From NCBI GenBank assembly GCA_963723205.1, contig CAVRQC010000006.1:124001-188000 (forward strand): a stretch of DNA of 64,000 bases. The letters are read 5' to 3'. Source of the DNA: CAVQBP01 sp963723205 (GTDB taxonomy: Bacteria > Bacteroidota > Ignavibacteria > Ignavibacteriales > Ignavibacteriaceae). The notes below the pieces were generated by a model that searched no databases, had not been told where the DNA came from, and worked only from the letters and a program-made list of their open reading frames with translations. The first letter of the stretch is position 1. Each line of letters begins with the position of its first letter. Position numbers and translations under genes: made by a program. Positions 55,440-63,081 of this stretch are shown piece after piece.

Positions 55440-55737
55440 ATCCCCTCTCCGCCTTCATTTTATTCCGGCGGACAAGCAAGGAGGGGACTTTCATTTTCAT
55501 TTATATCCTTTTATGAATACTTCTATCCTTTTATATAATTACAATAACAAGAGATTTACTCTTTAATTTATCGTTTTGAACGACAATGTTTTGTTAAAAA
55601 GATTTACAAACAGTTTTATTATTTCAAATGTGTTGTTATTACCTCCAATGAACGTATTGTCCCCTCTTTATCTGCCAAAGGCAGACAGGAGGGGCGAGCC
55701 TGTCTGGCGAAGCTTTTAGCAAAGCCAGAGGGTGGGT
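55428..55737. repeat. Element B: 310-bp inverted-ended repeat
   Basis: Ends ACCCACCCCTAAATCCCCTC and GGGTGGGT. Near the left end is a CCGCC/GGCGG hairpin. Near the right is the same GTCCCCTC...TCTGCC-AAA-GGCAGA...GAGGGGCG block as element A. Then a 29-bp module (55701-55729, TGTCTGG...CCAGA) interrupts the terminal arm. Confidence 0.8.
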
Positions 55738-56120
55738 AAATATTTACTGCATTAAGTAATATTCATACTCTCCAATTTTCCAAAACCTGGTAAGCCGGAT
55801 AAAAGGTACTAAAGGGATTGGTACAAATCACAGGCAGCAGAAAATATTTTGTTATTCATAATTATTTACATAGTTTCAAAAACCGGACTTAATTAAAGCT
55901 AAAATTAAATACAGGAATTATTAACTTAATCAATCTCAATTTCCGTGTTGTATTGTATCTATTCTAAATCCCAGCTTTATTATTGTGATGATAACATAAA
56001 AATCTTTCCAGCTCACGGCCTTTACAGTAGTTGTGCCGGTTTAATTTAATCTGAAGAACAAAATAATGAACAAGTAAATTCAGTAATCAGGTATTATTAA
56101 TTATTAAACAGGCAATATTT
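55738..56120. other. 383-bp upstream region of the large T9SS protein
   Basis: AT-rich, no gene or repeat that I can support. It should contain the promoter and leader of the secreted protein. Confidence 0.4.
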
Positions 56121-59100
56121 ATGAAACGTTCAGGGCTACTAAATTTTTTCTTCTCTGTTTTTTTTCTTTCCGCTTCAATAACTATTTATCCGCAGCAGAA
56201 CGATCCTATTCACTGGGGCAGTCCTATCCATTTAATACAGGGTGAAAATATTTTTATGCTGTGGAGCCAGCAGGATAACGGCGGCTCGGGATATGTGAGT
56301 ACACAAAAGATATACAAATTTTTAAATGATAGTTCTGTTGCTCCGGATCAGCAGCTTCTGGGGACACAGGTTCACCAGTCATCCTCAGCAGGTGTAAGCG
56401 GAAACCGGCAAATGGACGTGGCTACCGGTTATTTAACCAATGGTGCATTCGAGAACGTAATAGCTGCCTGGGAAGGACCGAACCAGACTATACAATTAAT
56501 GATCCCGCGTTTCGATTCTTCATCCAGTACATGGTCTGAATCGGCTGAGCTAACTGTTCCGGGTCCGGTCGTACAATACGGAGCTCAGCAGAGAGGAAGA
56601 ATTTACGTGAGAACCGGGGATTTCCTGGGAATCGGGAAGGAACAGTTTGTGCTGGCCTTCCAGGGTGCAGACTCTACTATCCATCTGCAGGTTTATGATG
56701 TAGACAATAGTCTGACTCCTCATTTAATTGCTTCAATTAATGATGAGAAACTTATGCCGACGCCTGCCGATCTTGCACGGTTTTCTATAACGGCCGGCGA
56801 TCTAAACAGGGACGGCAAAGATGAAATTGTTCTGGACGGGATAGAACAGAATTATAACGGTTCAGGTAAGTGGGCACTTTATGCAAAGGTGTATGATGTA
56901 TCCGGCTCCTCCGTTATCCCTGAAGCACGCAGAACTATTTTTGTTCAGCCTGCAGACTATTCAATCCAGTCGCCTGAATTCGGTCTTACAGCAGGACAAT
57001 TTAAGAAAAACGGTGAAGATCAGATCGGACTTGTCTGTGCAGCACAGGAGCAGGGAGGAAATAATGCTTATGTCTTCACATATATGCTCGAAGCATCTCC
57101 AGATTTGAGCAATTTGACTTTCGATATTACAAAACGGGATTCTGTTCGGATAGGTACAGGCGGCTCGATAAATGATTTCTCTATTGCCTCGGGGGATCTC
57201 AACGGCTCAGGCCGTGATGAACTGGTTTTTGCTTTGAACCAGGTTATTTATGTTTATTCTACAGATGACCTTCTGAACATTACATACCGCTTGTCGATGG
57301 ATGCACTTTCAAACGGGAATAATGATAAGCAGCTTAGTTACGACTTTCTGAAGGTCGGGGATTTAAATGCCGACGGCAGAGATGAAGTTATTGTTGCAAA
57401 GGATATTTACGGCAACACAATAAATCATTGGCTAAAGATGAATGCCTATACTGTATTACGGGATTTATCCTCAGATTCCCTGGTGGCTGCAGTCTCTTTT
57501 GATACTACGGCAGACAACGGACCCGGAAGTTATTACAACTATGCCATGGCACTCGGAAATTTCGATTCAACCAGTCTTACAATCGGGCGGCCGGTTCATG
57601 CCGTAGAAAGCAACATAGTACAGCCCCTTGTTGTATTGAATACACCTCCCATTCACTTCGATATACTTAACGGCAATAAATACGATCTGAATAATAGTTT
57701 CGACGGAAATGCACCAGGTTTTTATTCGACTTATGAACAGCAAAGTTCGCAATCGGTTAACCTGGAAACAAGTACACATAATGACGTCTCGGATGCAGCA
57801 GGTGTAAATTTATCAGGGAATGTCGGAGAGACTGTTCAGGTGGCTGCAGAGCCTCTTGGGGTCGGCGCCTCAGTTTCTGCCAGCATTGCCACAAATTTCC
57901 TTCTGAAAATTGAAGGAACCTGGGGTCATTCCTATTCAAGTGAAAAATCTACTACTCATACAACATCGCTTGATATTGGAGTATCGGCTAAAGGCGACGA
58001 TCAGATATATGCAACGACATCATCATATGAAATCTGGACATATCCTGTCTACATCGGAAACGACACTGCATCTGTTGTTAATTATATTAATTTCGCATCA
58101 CCTGTTAAGACGGTGGGCTCATGGTTTCCGAGTAAAACTTATGCCAGTAACTTTTATATTCCCAACCACGAAGTAGGCAACATTTTATCCTATTTACCTT
58201 CTGATAGTGCAATGAATAATCCCGACATTGATTCAAGTATAGTCTCCATAGATCAGAGCCAGGGATTGCCAATATCAGGTCAAAGTGGATCCCATTGGGA
58301 TTTAAATGATACATATTATAAAAATTCCCATCTCGACTCAACCTGGCACAGCGGATGGGATATAAACTACAATTTCGGTGCACCGGCATTTTCAAGCGTC
58401 GGCAATAATGCTCATTTTACCTCAACCACTACATCAATTACATCCGGTTTCCTTCTCAGAGCTTATTTCGGAGCCATTGTAGACAGCCTGGGCAACATAG
58501 CAGCCTATACGGTTTTTCCATATGCGTACCGTTCCAAAGGCGGTGCAATTGTAATCAATTATGCAGTAGATCCTGTTGTAGCTGGCCAGGGTCAGTCTCA
58601 GAGCTGGTGGCAGCTGGAATACGGCAGGTATTCCGACCCGACTTTTATTCTCCCGTGGTTTTATGATCCGGAGAAAGGAATATCATTAACAGAAAACGCC
58701 AAGCGCTACCAGACAACCGATATTTTTTTCAACAATTATGCGCCTCAGCCTGGAGATACAATTAAAATTACCGCAAGGATTAGAAACTTCAGTCTGGCAA
58801 CTACCCCGATACCTGTAACGGTAAAATTCTATGTCGGCGACCCTGATTCGGGAGGTACTATCATCACCGGAACTAACGGGGCAGATTCAGCTACGACAGT
58901 ATCATATATCAGGGACCGGGGCTGGTCGGATGCAAATATCAATTGGATTGTACCTTCAGGATTACCGCAGTACCCAAGAATTTACGCCGTGGCCGATCCG
59001 GATAATAAAATCCAGGAAGTTCACGAAAATAATAACAAGGGATTTAATGTTTTAGGAAGACAGAGCACTGTTTCGGGAATAAATACCGTAAAAACTGTTC

Positions 59101-59366
59101 CCGGTACATATACACTTTACCAGTCATTTCCTAATCCTTTCAATCCTGCGGCAACTATAAGGTACTCAATACCAATGGGTAATCATGTAATCATAAAAAT
59201 TTATGATATTTTGGGAAGAGAATTAGCAACGCTTGTTGACAGATATGAAAGGGCAGGTACATATAATGTTAAGTTTAATGGGGAGAAATATGCAAGCGGT
59301 GTTTATTTCTACAGGATACATGCGGGCAGCTTTGTGCAGACTAAGAAGATGCTCCTACTCAAATAA
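56121..59366 (+). CDS. Large T9SS-secreted protein with FG-GAP-like repeats and CARDB-type domain
   Basis: A 1081-residue surface or secreted protein. It has a signal peptide (about 8-25) and FG-GAP/VCBS-type repeats in the first ~500 residues (DLNRDGKDEIVLDG, DLNGSGRDELVFAL, DLNADGRDEVIVAK, each with a calcium-binding-like D-x-N-x-D-G-x-D). A central beta-rich region follows. An Ig-like CARDB domain lies near residues 870-975 (YAPQPGDTIKITARIRNFSL). The C-terminal type A sorting domain is at about 1000-1081 (YQSFPNPFNPAATIRYS). Base composition is more GC-rich than its neighbours. It may bind or cleave a polymer; no enzyme domain is certain. Confidence 0.87.
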   Translation: MKRSGLLNFFFSVFFLSASITIYPQQNDPIHWGSPIHLIQGENIFMLWSQQDNGGSGYVSTQKIYKFLNDSSVAPDQQLLGTQVHQSSSAGVSGNRQMDVATGYLTNGAFENVIAAWEGPNQTIQLMIPRFDSSSSTWSESAELTVPGPVVQYGAQQRGRIYVRTGDFLGIGKEQFVLAFQGADSTIHLQVYDVDNSLTPHLIASINDEKLMPTPADLARFSITAGDLNRDGKDEIVLDGIEQNYNGSGKWALYAKVYDVSGSSVIPEARRTIFVQPADYSIQSPEFGLTAGQFKKNGEDQIGLVCAAQEQGGNNAYVFTYMLEASPDLSNLTFDITKRDSVRIGTGGSINDFSIASGDLNGSGRDELVFALNQVIYVYSTDDLLNITYRLSMDALSNGNNDKQLSYDFLKVGDLNADGRDEVIVAKDIYGNTINHWLKMNAYTVLRDLSSDSLVAAVSFDTTADNGPGSYYNYAMALGNFDSTSLTIGRPVHAVESNIVQPLVVLNTPPIHFDILNGNKYDLNNSFDGNAPGFYSTYEQQSSQSVNLETSTHNDVSDAAGVNLSGNVGETVQVAAEPLGVGASVSASIATNFLLKIEGTWGHSYSSEKSTTHTTSLDIGVSAKGDDQIYATTSSYEIWTYPVYIGNDTASVVNYINFASPVKTVGSWFPSKTYASNFYIPNHEVGNILSYLPSDSAMNNPDIDSSIVSIDQSQGLPISGQSGSHWDLNDTYYKNSHLDSTWHSGWDINYNFGAPAFSSVGNNAHFTSTTTSITSGFLLRAYFGAIVDSLGNIAAYTVFPYAYRSKGGAIVINYAVDPVVAGQGQSQSWWQLEYGRYSDPTFILPWFYDPEKGISLTENAKRYQTTDIFFNNYAPQPGDTIKITARIRNFSLATTPIPVTVKFYVGDPDSGGTIITGTNGADSATTVSYIRDRGWSDANINWIVPSGLPQYPRIYAVADPDNKIQEVHENNNKGFNVLGRQSTVSGINTVKTVPGTYTLYQSFPNPFNPAATIRYSIPMGNHVIIKIYDILGRELATLVDRYERAGTYNVKFNGEKYASGVYFYRIHAGSFVQTKKMLLLK

Positions 59367-59389
59367 GTAAGAGTTTAAATATTTATAAT

Positions 59390-59427
59390 CTGCTGTCCGC
59401 CTGTCTTAAAAACAGGCGGATAAGCAG
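59390..59427 (+). terminator. Hairpin after the T9SS gene
   Basis: Arms TCCGCCTGT (59396-59404) and ACAGGCGGA (59412-59420), lengthened by CTGCT/AGCAG. No T-run follows, so a factor-dependent stop or repeat is possible. A related CCGCC...GGCGGACAAGCA hairpin is in element B. Confidence 0.6.
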
Positions 59428-59465
59428 GTGTATAAATAATATCTTTTTATAAATTAATTAATTGG

Positions 59466-59725
59466 AAACCTACCCATCTCTCCAACAGGGTATGGTTCAC
59501 TTCCCGGGGCATTAAAGACAATCTTTAATTCACTTCCTTTATATCAATATTTTGTTAAGAAATATTATGATCGGTTATAACATTTTATGTGTATCGTTAT
59601 TACCTCCAATGAGGGTATTGTCCCCTTTTTATCTGCCAAAGGCAGACAGGGGCGGATTTATCTGGCAAAGCTAACCTGCATTTCATTCCGGTTAGTAAAC
59701 TTTAGCGAAGTCAGTGGGCGGGTTT
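59466..59725. repeat. Element C: 260-bp inverted-ended repeat
   Basis: Ends AAACCTACCC and GGGCGGGTTT are inverted. It carries the shared TTATTACCTCCAATGAGGGT block, the TCTGCC-AAA-GGCAGA palindrome and a 56-bp module (59660-59715) with AACCTGC...CCGGTTAGTAAACTTTAG in its centre. Homology with element D extends past the end to about 59790. Confidence 0.78.
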
Positions 59726-59874
59726 CTTCAAGATACAAGTAACAAGTAAAAAGATACAAATTTTCGTTAGCCCACTTTTATCTTTTTTGAGCATTCCTCG
59801 AAAGATTGCCACTTTTCAGATCTTATTTCTGTAGAAACGGAACAACTTGTCCTGACTTGTAAGTGTACGTAAGC

Positions 59875-59904
59875 TGTAGAGACGGGGCATGCCCCGTCTC
59901 TACA
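59875..59904. repeat. REP palindrome with degenerate partner
   Basis: Perfect 30-bp copy identical to those at 43452 and 46051. A worn copy precedes it at about 59829-59866, separated by AAGTGTACGTAAGC. Confidence 0.9.
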
Positions 59905-60050
59905 ACGTAAACGTCGCTCATAAAAATAATAAAGCGAGATATTTTACAAATTTTATTGACGCAGAAGGTTTATGTATTTATGTTTGTCAGAAATCATTAA
60001 TATCGAAGTAAATACCAGTTGGAACAAACAAGTTATTATTAAAAAATAAA

Positions 60051-61331
60051 ATGAAAATTAAAAACCAGTTTTATAATGAATTTGATACAGAGTGTTTCGA
60101 AGGGAAAAGAAAAGCAGATTACAGAACGCCTTTCGAAATAGACAGGGACAGAGTTATTCATACTTTTGCATTCAGAAAGCTTCAATCCAAAACACAAGTC
60201 TTTTTGCCTGGCGAATATGATTTTTACCGCACCAGGCTGACTCATTCAATAGAAGTAGCGCAAATCGGAAGATCTATTTGCACTTTTATTAACAGGACAT
60301 CAAATGAATTAAATGAAAAAGATTTTTATATTGATCCGAAACTGGTCGAAGCGGTCTGCTTAACCCACGACATCGGGCATCCGCCCTTCGGACATGCCGG
60401 TGAAAGAAAATTGAATCAGCTCCTCAAAAAATACGGCGGATTTGAAGGAAACGCACAGACATTACACGAGATAACGGAAAACATTTATTCAACTATTAAT
60501 AAGAGAAAAGGATTTAATCCAACCCGTGCTTACCTTGACGGCGTATTAAAATATAAACGCCTGCATAAATTCTTTAAAAAATCACCGGAGAACCATTTTC
60601 TTTATGATGAACAAAAAAAATATGTCGACTTTGTATTTGATAAAAAGCGGATTCCTTCAAATTTATCGGCAAATGAGAAACTTAATAATTTTAAAAGCCT
60701 GGAATGCGAAATAATGGACTGGTCCGATGATATTGCTTTTTCAATTAATGATATTATCGACGGTATTACCGCCGGCTTCCTGAACAGGGAAAGAGTGGAA
60801 CGGTGGTTTAAAGGTAAAGATGATAATTTTAAAGAAACTAATGTAGATTTTTTCAGGAACCTGCTGAATGTTTTTAAGACTGAACAAATCACCAGGATCG
60901 GATCGATAAAAATGGGAGATTTTATAAAATCTGCCAGGTTAATCAAAAGAAATAACTTTATGTCCCGTAAAACAAACCGTTACAAATATTCATTGATGAT
61001 AGATGATAAGTTCAGATCAGAATCAAAATTTTATAAAATCTTGGCGCTTGAATTAATATTTGAACTGCCGCAGATAAAGCAGCTGGAATTTAAGGGTGAA
61101 ATCATTATTGAAAAGCTTTTTAATACTTTTGTTGAAAATTACTGTAAGACTAAAAATTATAAAAATTTATTACCGCGGGAATATGAAAAATGGATTAACG
61201 AATCAAAGAATGATAAAGAAAAAATCCTGCTAATAAGAGATTACATAGCCGGGATGACAGACAGGTATGCGATCAAAATTTATAATAGAATGTTCATGCC
61301 TGATTCCGGTTCAATACTGGATCTGGTTTAA
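60051..61331 (+). CDS. dgt: Deoxyguanosinetriphosphate triphosphohydrolase-like HD protein (dNTPase)
   Basis: A 426-residue HD-domain enzyme. It starts near YRTPFEIDRDRVIHTFAFRK (about 24-43), typical of dGTPase-like proteins, and has the HD metal site: H65 in RLTHSIEVAQ and H106-D107 in LTHDIGHPPFGHAGE. The rest is helical, as expected for Dgt. The reaction is dNTP to deoxynucleoside plus triphosphate in the cytoplasm. Some relatives act in antiphage defence by dNTP depletion. It lies between two copies of the same repeat (elements C and D), so mobilisation or rearrangement is possible. Confidence 0.88.
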   Translation: MKIKNQFYNEFDTECFEGKRKADYRTPFEIDRDRVIHTFAFRKLQSKTQVFLPGEYDFYRTRLTHSIEVAQIGRSICTFINRTSNELNEKDFYIDPKLVEAVCLTHDIGHPPFGHAGERKLNQLLKKYGGFEGNAQTLHEITENIYSTINKRKGFNPTRAYLDGVLKYKRLHKFFKKSPENHFLYDEQKKYVDFVFDKKRIPSNLSANEKLNNFKSLECEIMDWSDDIAFSINDIIDGITAGFLNRERVERWFKGKDDNFKETNVDFFRNLLNVFKTEQITRIGSIKMGDFIKSARLIKRNNFMSRKTNRYKYSLMIDDKFRSESKFYKILALELIFELPQIKQLEFKGEIIIEKLFNTFVENYCKTKNYKNLLPREYEKWINESKNDKEKILLIRDYIAGMTDRYAIKIYNRMFMPDSGSILDLV

Positions 61332-61334
61332 AAT

Positions 61335-61545
61335 TAATTTTCATTTATGTTTTTTTATTAAAACACTATCAATTTATACGATTATACAGATAAGATAATT
61401 TATTTTTAGTTTTATCACTTCAAGATGTTGTTAATTCTTCAAAGGAACACATTGTCCCCTCCTTTGGAGGGGCGAGCTTGTCTGGCGAAGCTAACCTGCA
61501 TTTCATTCCGGTTATTAAACTTTAGCGAAGCCAGAGGTTGGGTTT
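61335..61545. repeat. Element D: left-truncated copy of the element family
   Basis: Only the right part is complete: ATTGTCCCCTCCTTTGGAGGGGCG, here without the TCTGCC palindrome, then the 57-bp module (61479-61535) and a TTGGGTTTT end. The left ACCC end is missing next to the dgt stop. Sequence after it, to about 61620, matches that after element C. Confidence 0.7.
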
Positions 61546-61909
61546 TCTTTAAGATACAGGAAGCAAGTAAAAAGAAACAAGTTTTCGTTGACGGTACTTT
61601 TATCTTTTTTAACTTATCACCAAAAAGGTTGACAATTTTCAACTTTAACATTGAAAGTCTTCCCCGCTTATTGTATTATTTAATTATCCAGGCTGTTTGC
61701 TTTTTAATTAAAAAATACACAACTTCAATCAAGAATATATACCGAACTTTATTCTTTCTTACAACTTTATAATCAGCAGTTTAAACAGTACACAGACTTA
61801 TTCGTTTATTTAGATTATTAAAATCAACATTCCTTTAAAAGGATATGCCGGATTGTCTTCTTAATAATTAAGATTCCGCAAAATGATATCTAATAAAGAA
61901 AGTTAATTT
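61546..61909. other. 364-bp gene-free region
   Basis: It begins with ~75 bp shared with the right flank of element C, then AT-rich DNA leading to the nitrilase gene. An open frame of 115 codons (61425-61772) crosses the repeat and is considered chance. Confidence 0.5.
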
Positions 61910-62929
61910 ATGAGATATATTTTAAAAGTTACATTATCGTTCCTTTTCTGCACAACGATTTCCCTTAGTCAACAGCAAAACATCACTCATCAAAATAAAG
62001 GTAAAATGGACAAAATGATTAAAGTAGCAGCCGCTCAAATAACTCCCGTTTATTTAAACAAACAGAAAACGGTGGAAAAAGCATGTGCCGTTATAAAAGA
62101 AGCGGCACAAAACGGCGCAAAGTTAATTGTATTCCCGGAAGCATTTATCCCCGGTTACCCGGATTGGATATGGTTAATACCAAACAGCAAGAGTGCAGAT
62201 CTGAACAAGCTCTATATCGAACTTGTTAATAATGCTGTTACTATTCCGGATAAAAGTACTGATCTGTTATGCGAGGCAGCAAAAGAAAATAAGATCAATG
62301 TTGTAATGGGTATGCATGAACGTAATACCGAGGCAAGCGGGAGCAGCCTTTACAACAGTCTTCTTTTTATTGACGACCAGGGGAACATTATTGGAAAACA
62401 CCGCAAGCTTATACCAACCGGGGGTGAAAGGCTTATCTGGGCAAGGGGTGATGGAAGCACACTTAAAACTTATCAGACTTCGGTTGGAAAAATCGGGGGA
62501 TTGATCTGCTGGGAAAATTTGATGCCTTTAGCAAGAAATGCTTTATACGAAAAGGGAATTCAGATTTATGCAGCCCCAACATGGGATAAAAGTCCGGGCT
62601 GGCTGATAAGTATGCAGCACATTGCAAGGGAAGGAGGAGTGTTTATTATCAGCGCCTGCATGGCTATAAGAAAGAATGATATTCCCGATCAATATTCGTT
62701 CAAACAGCTTTACCCAGCCGATCGTGAATGGATTAACTCAGGCAACAGCTGTATTGTCGGTCCAAACGGTAAGGTTTTAGCAGGACCGCTGGAGGCGAAA
62801 GAAGGAATACTTTATGCAGATATTAATTTGGATGATATCATTTCTGCGAAAAGAATGTTTGATGTGACCGGTCATTACTCGAGACCTGATGTTTTTAATT
62901 TTGAAGTAAACAAAAAACCGGAGAATTAA
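61910..62929 (+). CDS. Carbon-nitrogen hydrolase (nitrilase-type), possibly exported
   Basis: A 339-residue member of the nitrilase superfamily with catalytic E77 (IVFPEAFIPGYPDW), K166 (KHRKLIPTGGERLIW) and C200 (GLICWENLMPLAR), the triad of branch 1 nitrilases. The TGGERLIW motif supports aryl/aliphatic nitrilase or cyanide-type activity over amidases. Residues 1-20 look like a Sec signal peptide (ILKVTLSFLFCTTISLS), unusual for a family that is normally cytoplasmic. An alternative start at ATG 62006 (MDKMIKVAAAQ), preceded by AAAGG, would give a cytoplasmic form of 307 residues. Confidence 0.87.
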   Translation: MRYILKVTLSFLFCTTISLSQQQNITHQNKGKMDKMIKVAAAQITPVYLNKQKTVEKACAVIKEAAQNGAKLIVFPEAFIPGYPDWIWLIPNSKSADLNKLYIELVNNAVTIPDKSTDLLCEAAKENKINVVMGMHERNTEASGSSLYNSLLFIDDQGNIIGKHRKLIPTGGERLIWARGDGSTLKTYQTSVGKIGGLICWENLMPLARNALYEKGIQIYAAPTWDKSPGWLISMQHIAREGGVFIISACMAIRKNDIPDQYSFKQLYPADREWINSGNSCIVGPNGKVLAGPLEAKEGILYADINLDDIISAKRMFDVTGHYSRPDVFNFEVNKKPEN

Positions 62930-63081
62930 TAAGAACATAGTAAATGCATCTTAACATTCAGAAGGAATTTTAACTAATATATTCAACATCTTTAAACAAA
63001 ATGAGTTTCCCTAAACTCACCTCTTACTATAATGAAGTTCTATAGAATGCAATTTCATTAAGCGGGAATTTCATCATAGGA

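Noticed and set aside
43244..61545. CRISPR array
   Set aside because: The repeated units are palindromes at irregular distances of hundreds to thousands of bases, without equal spacers, and no cas genes are present.
61425..61772. Open frame of 115 codons after dgt
   Set aside because: It translates element D and its flank. The homologous DNA in element C has no matching open frame, so it is not a conserved gene.
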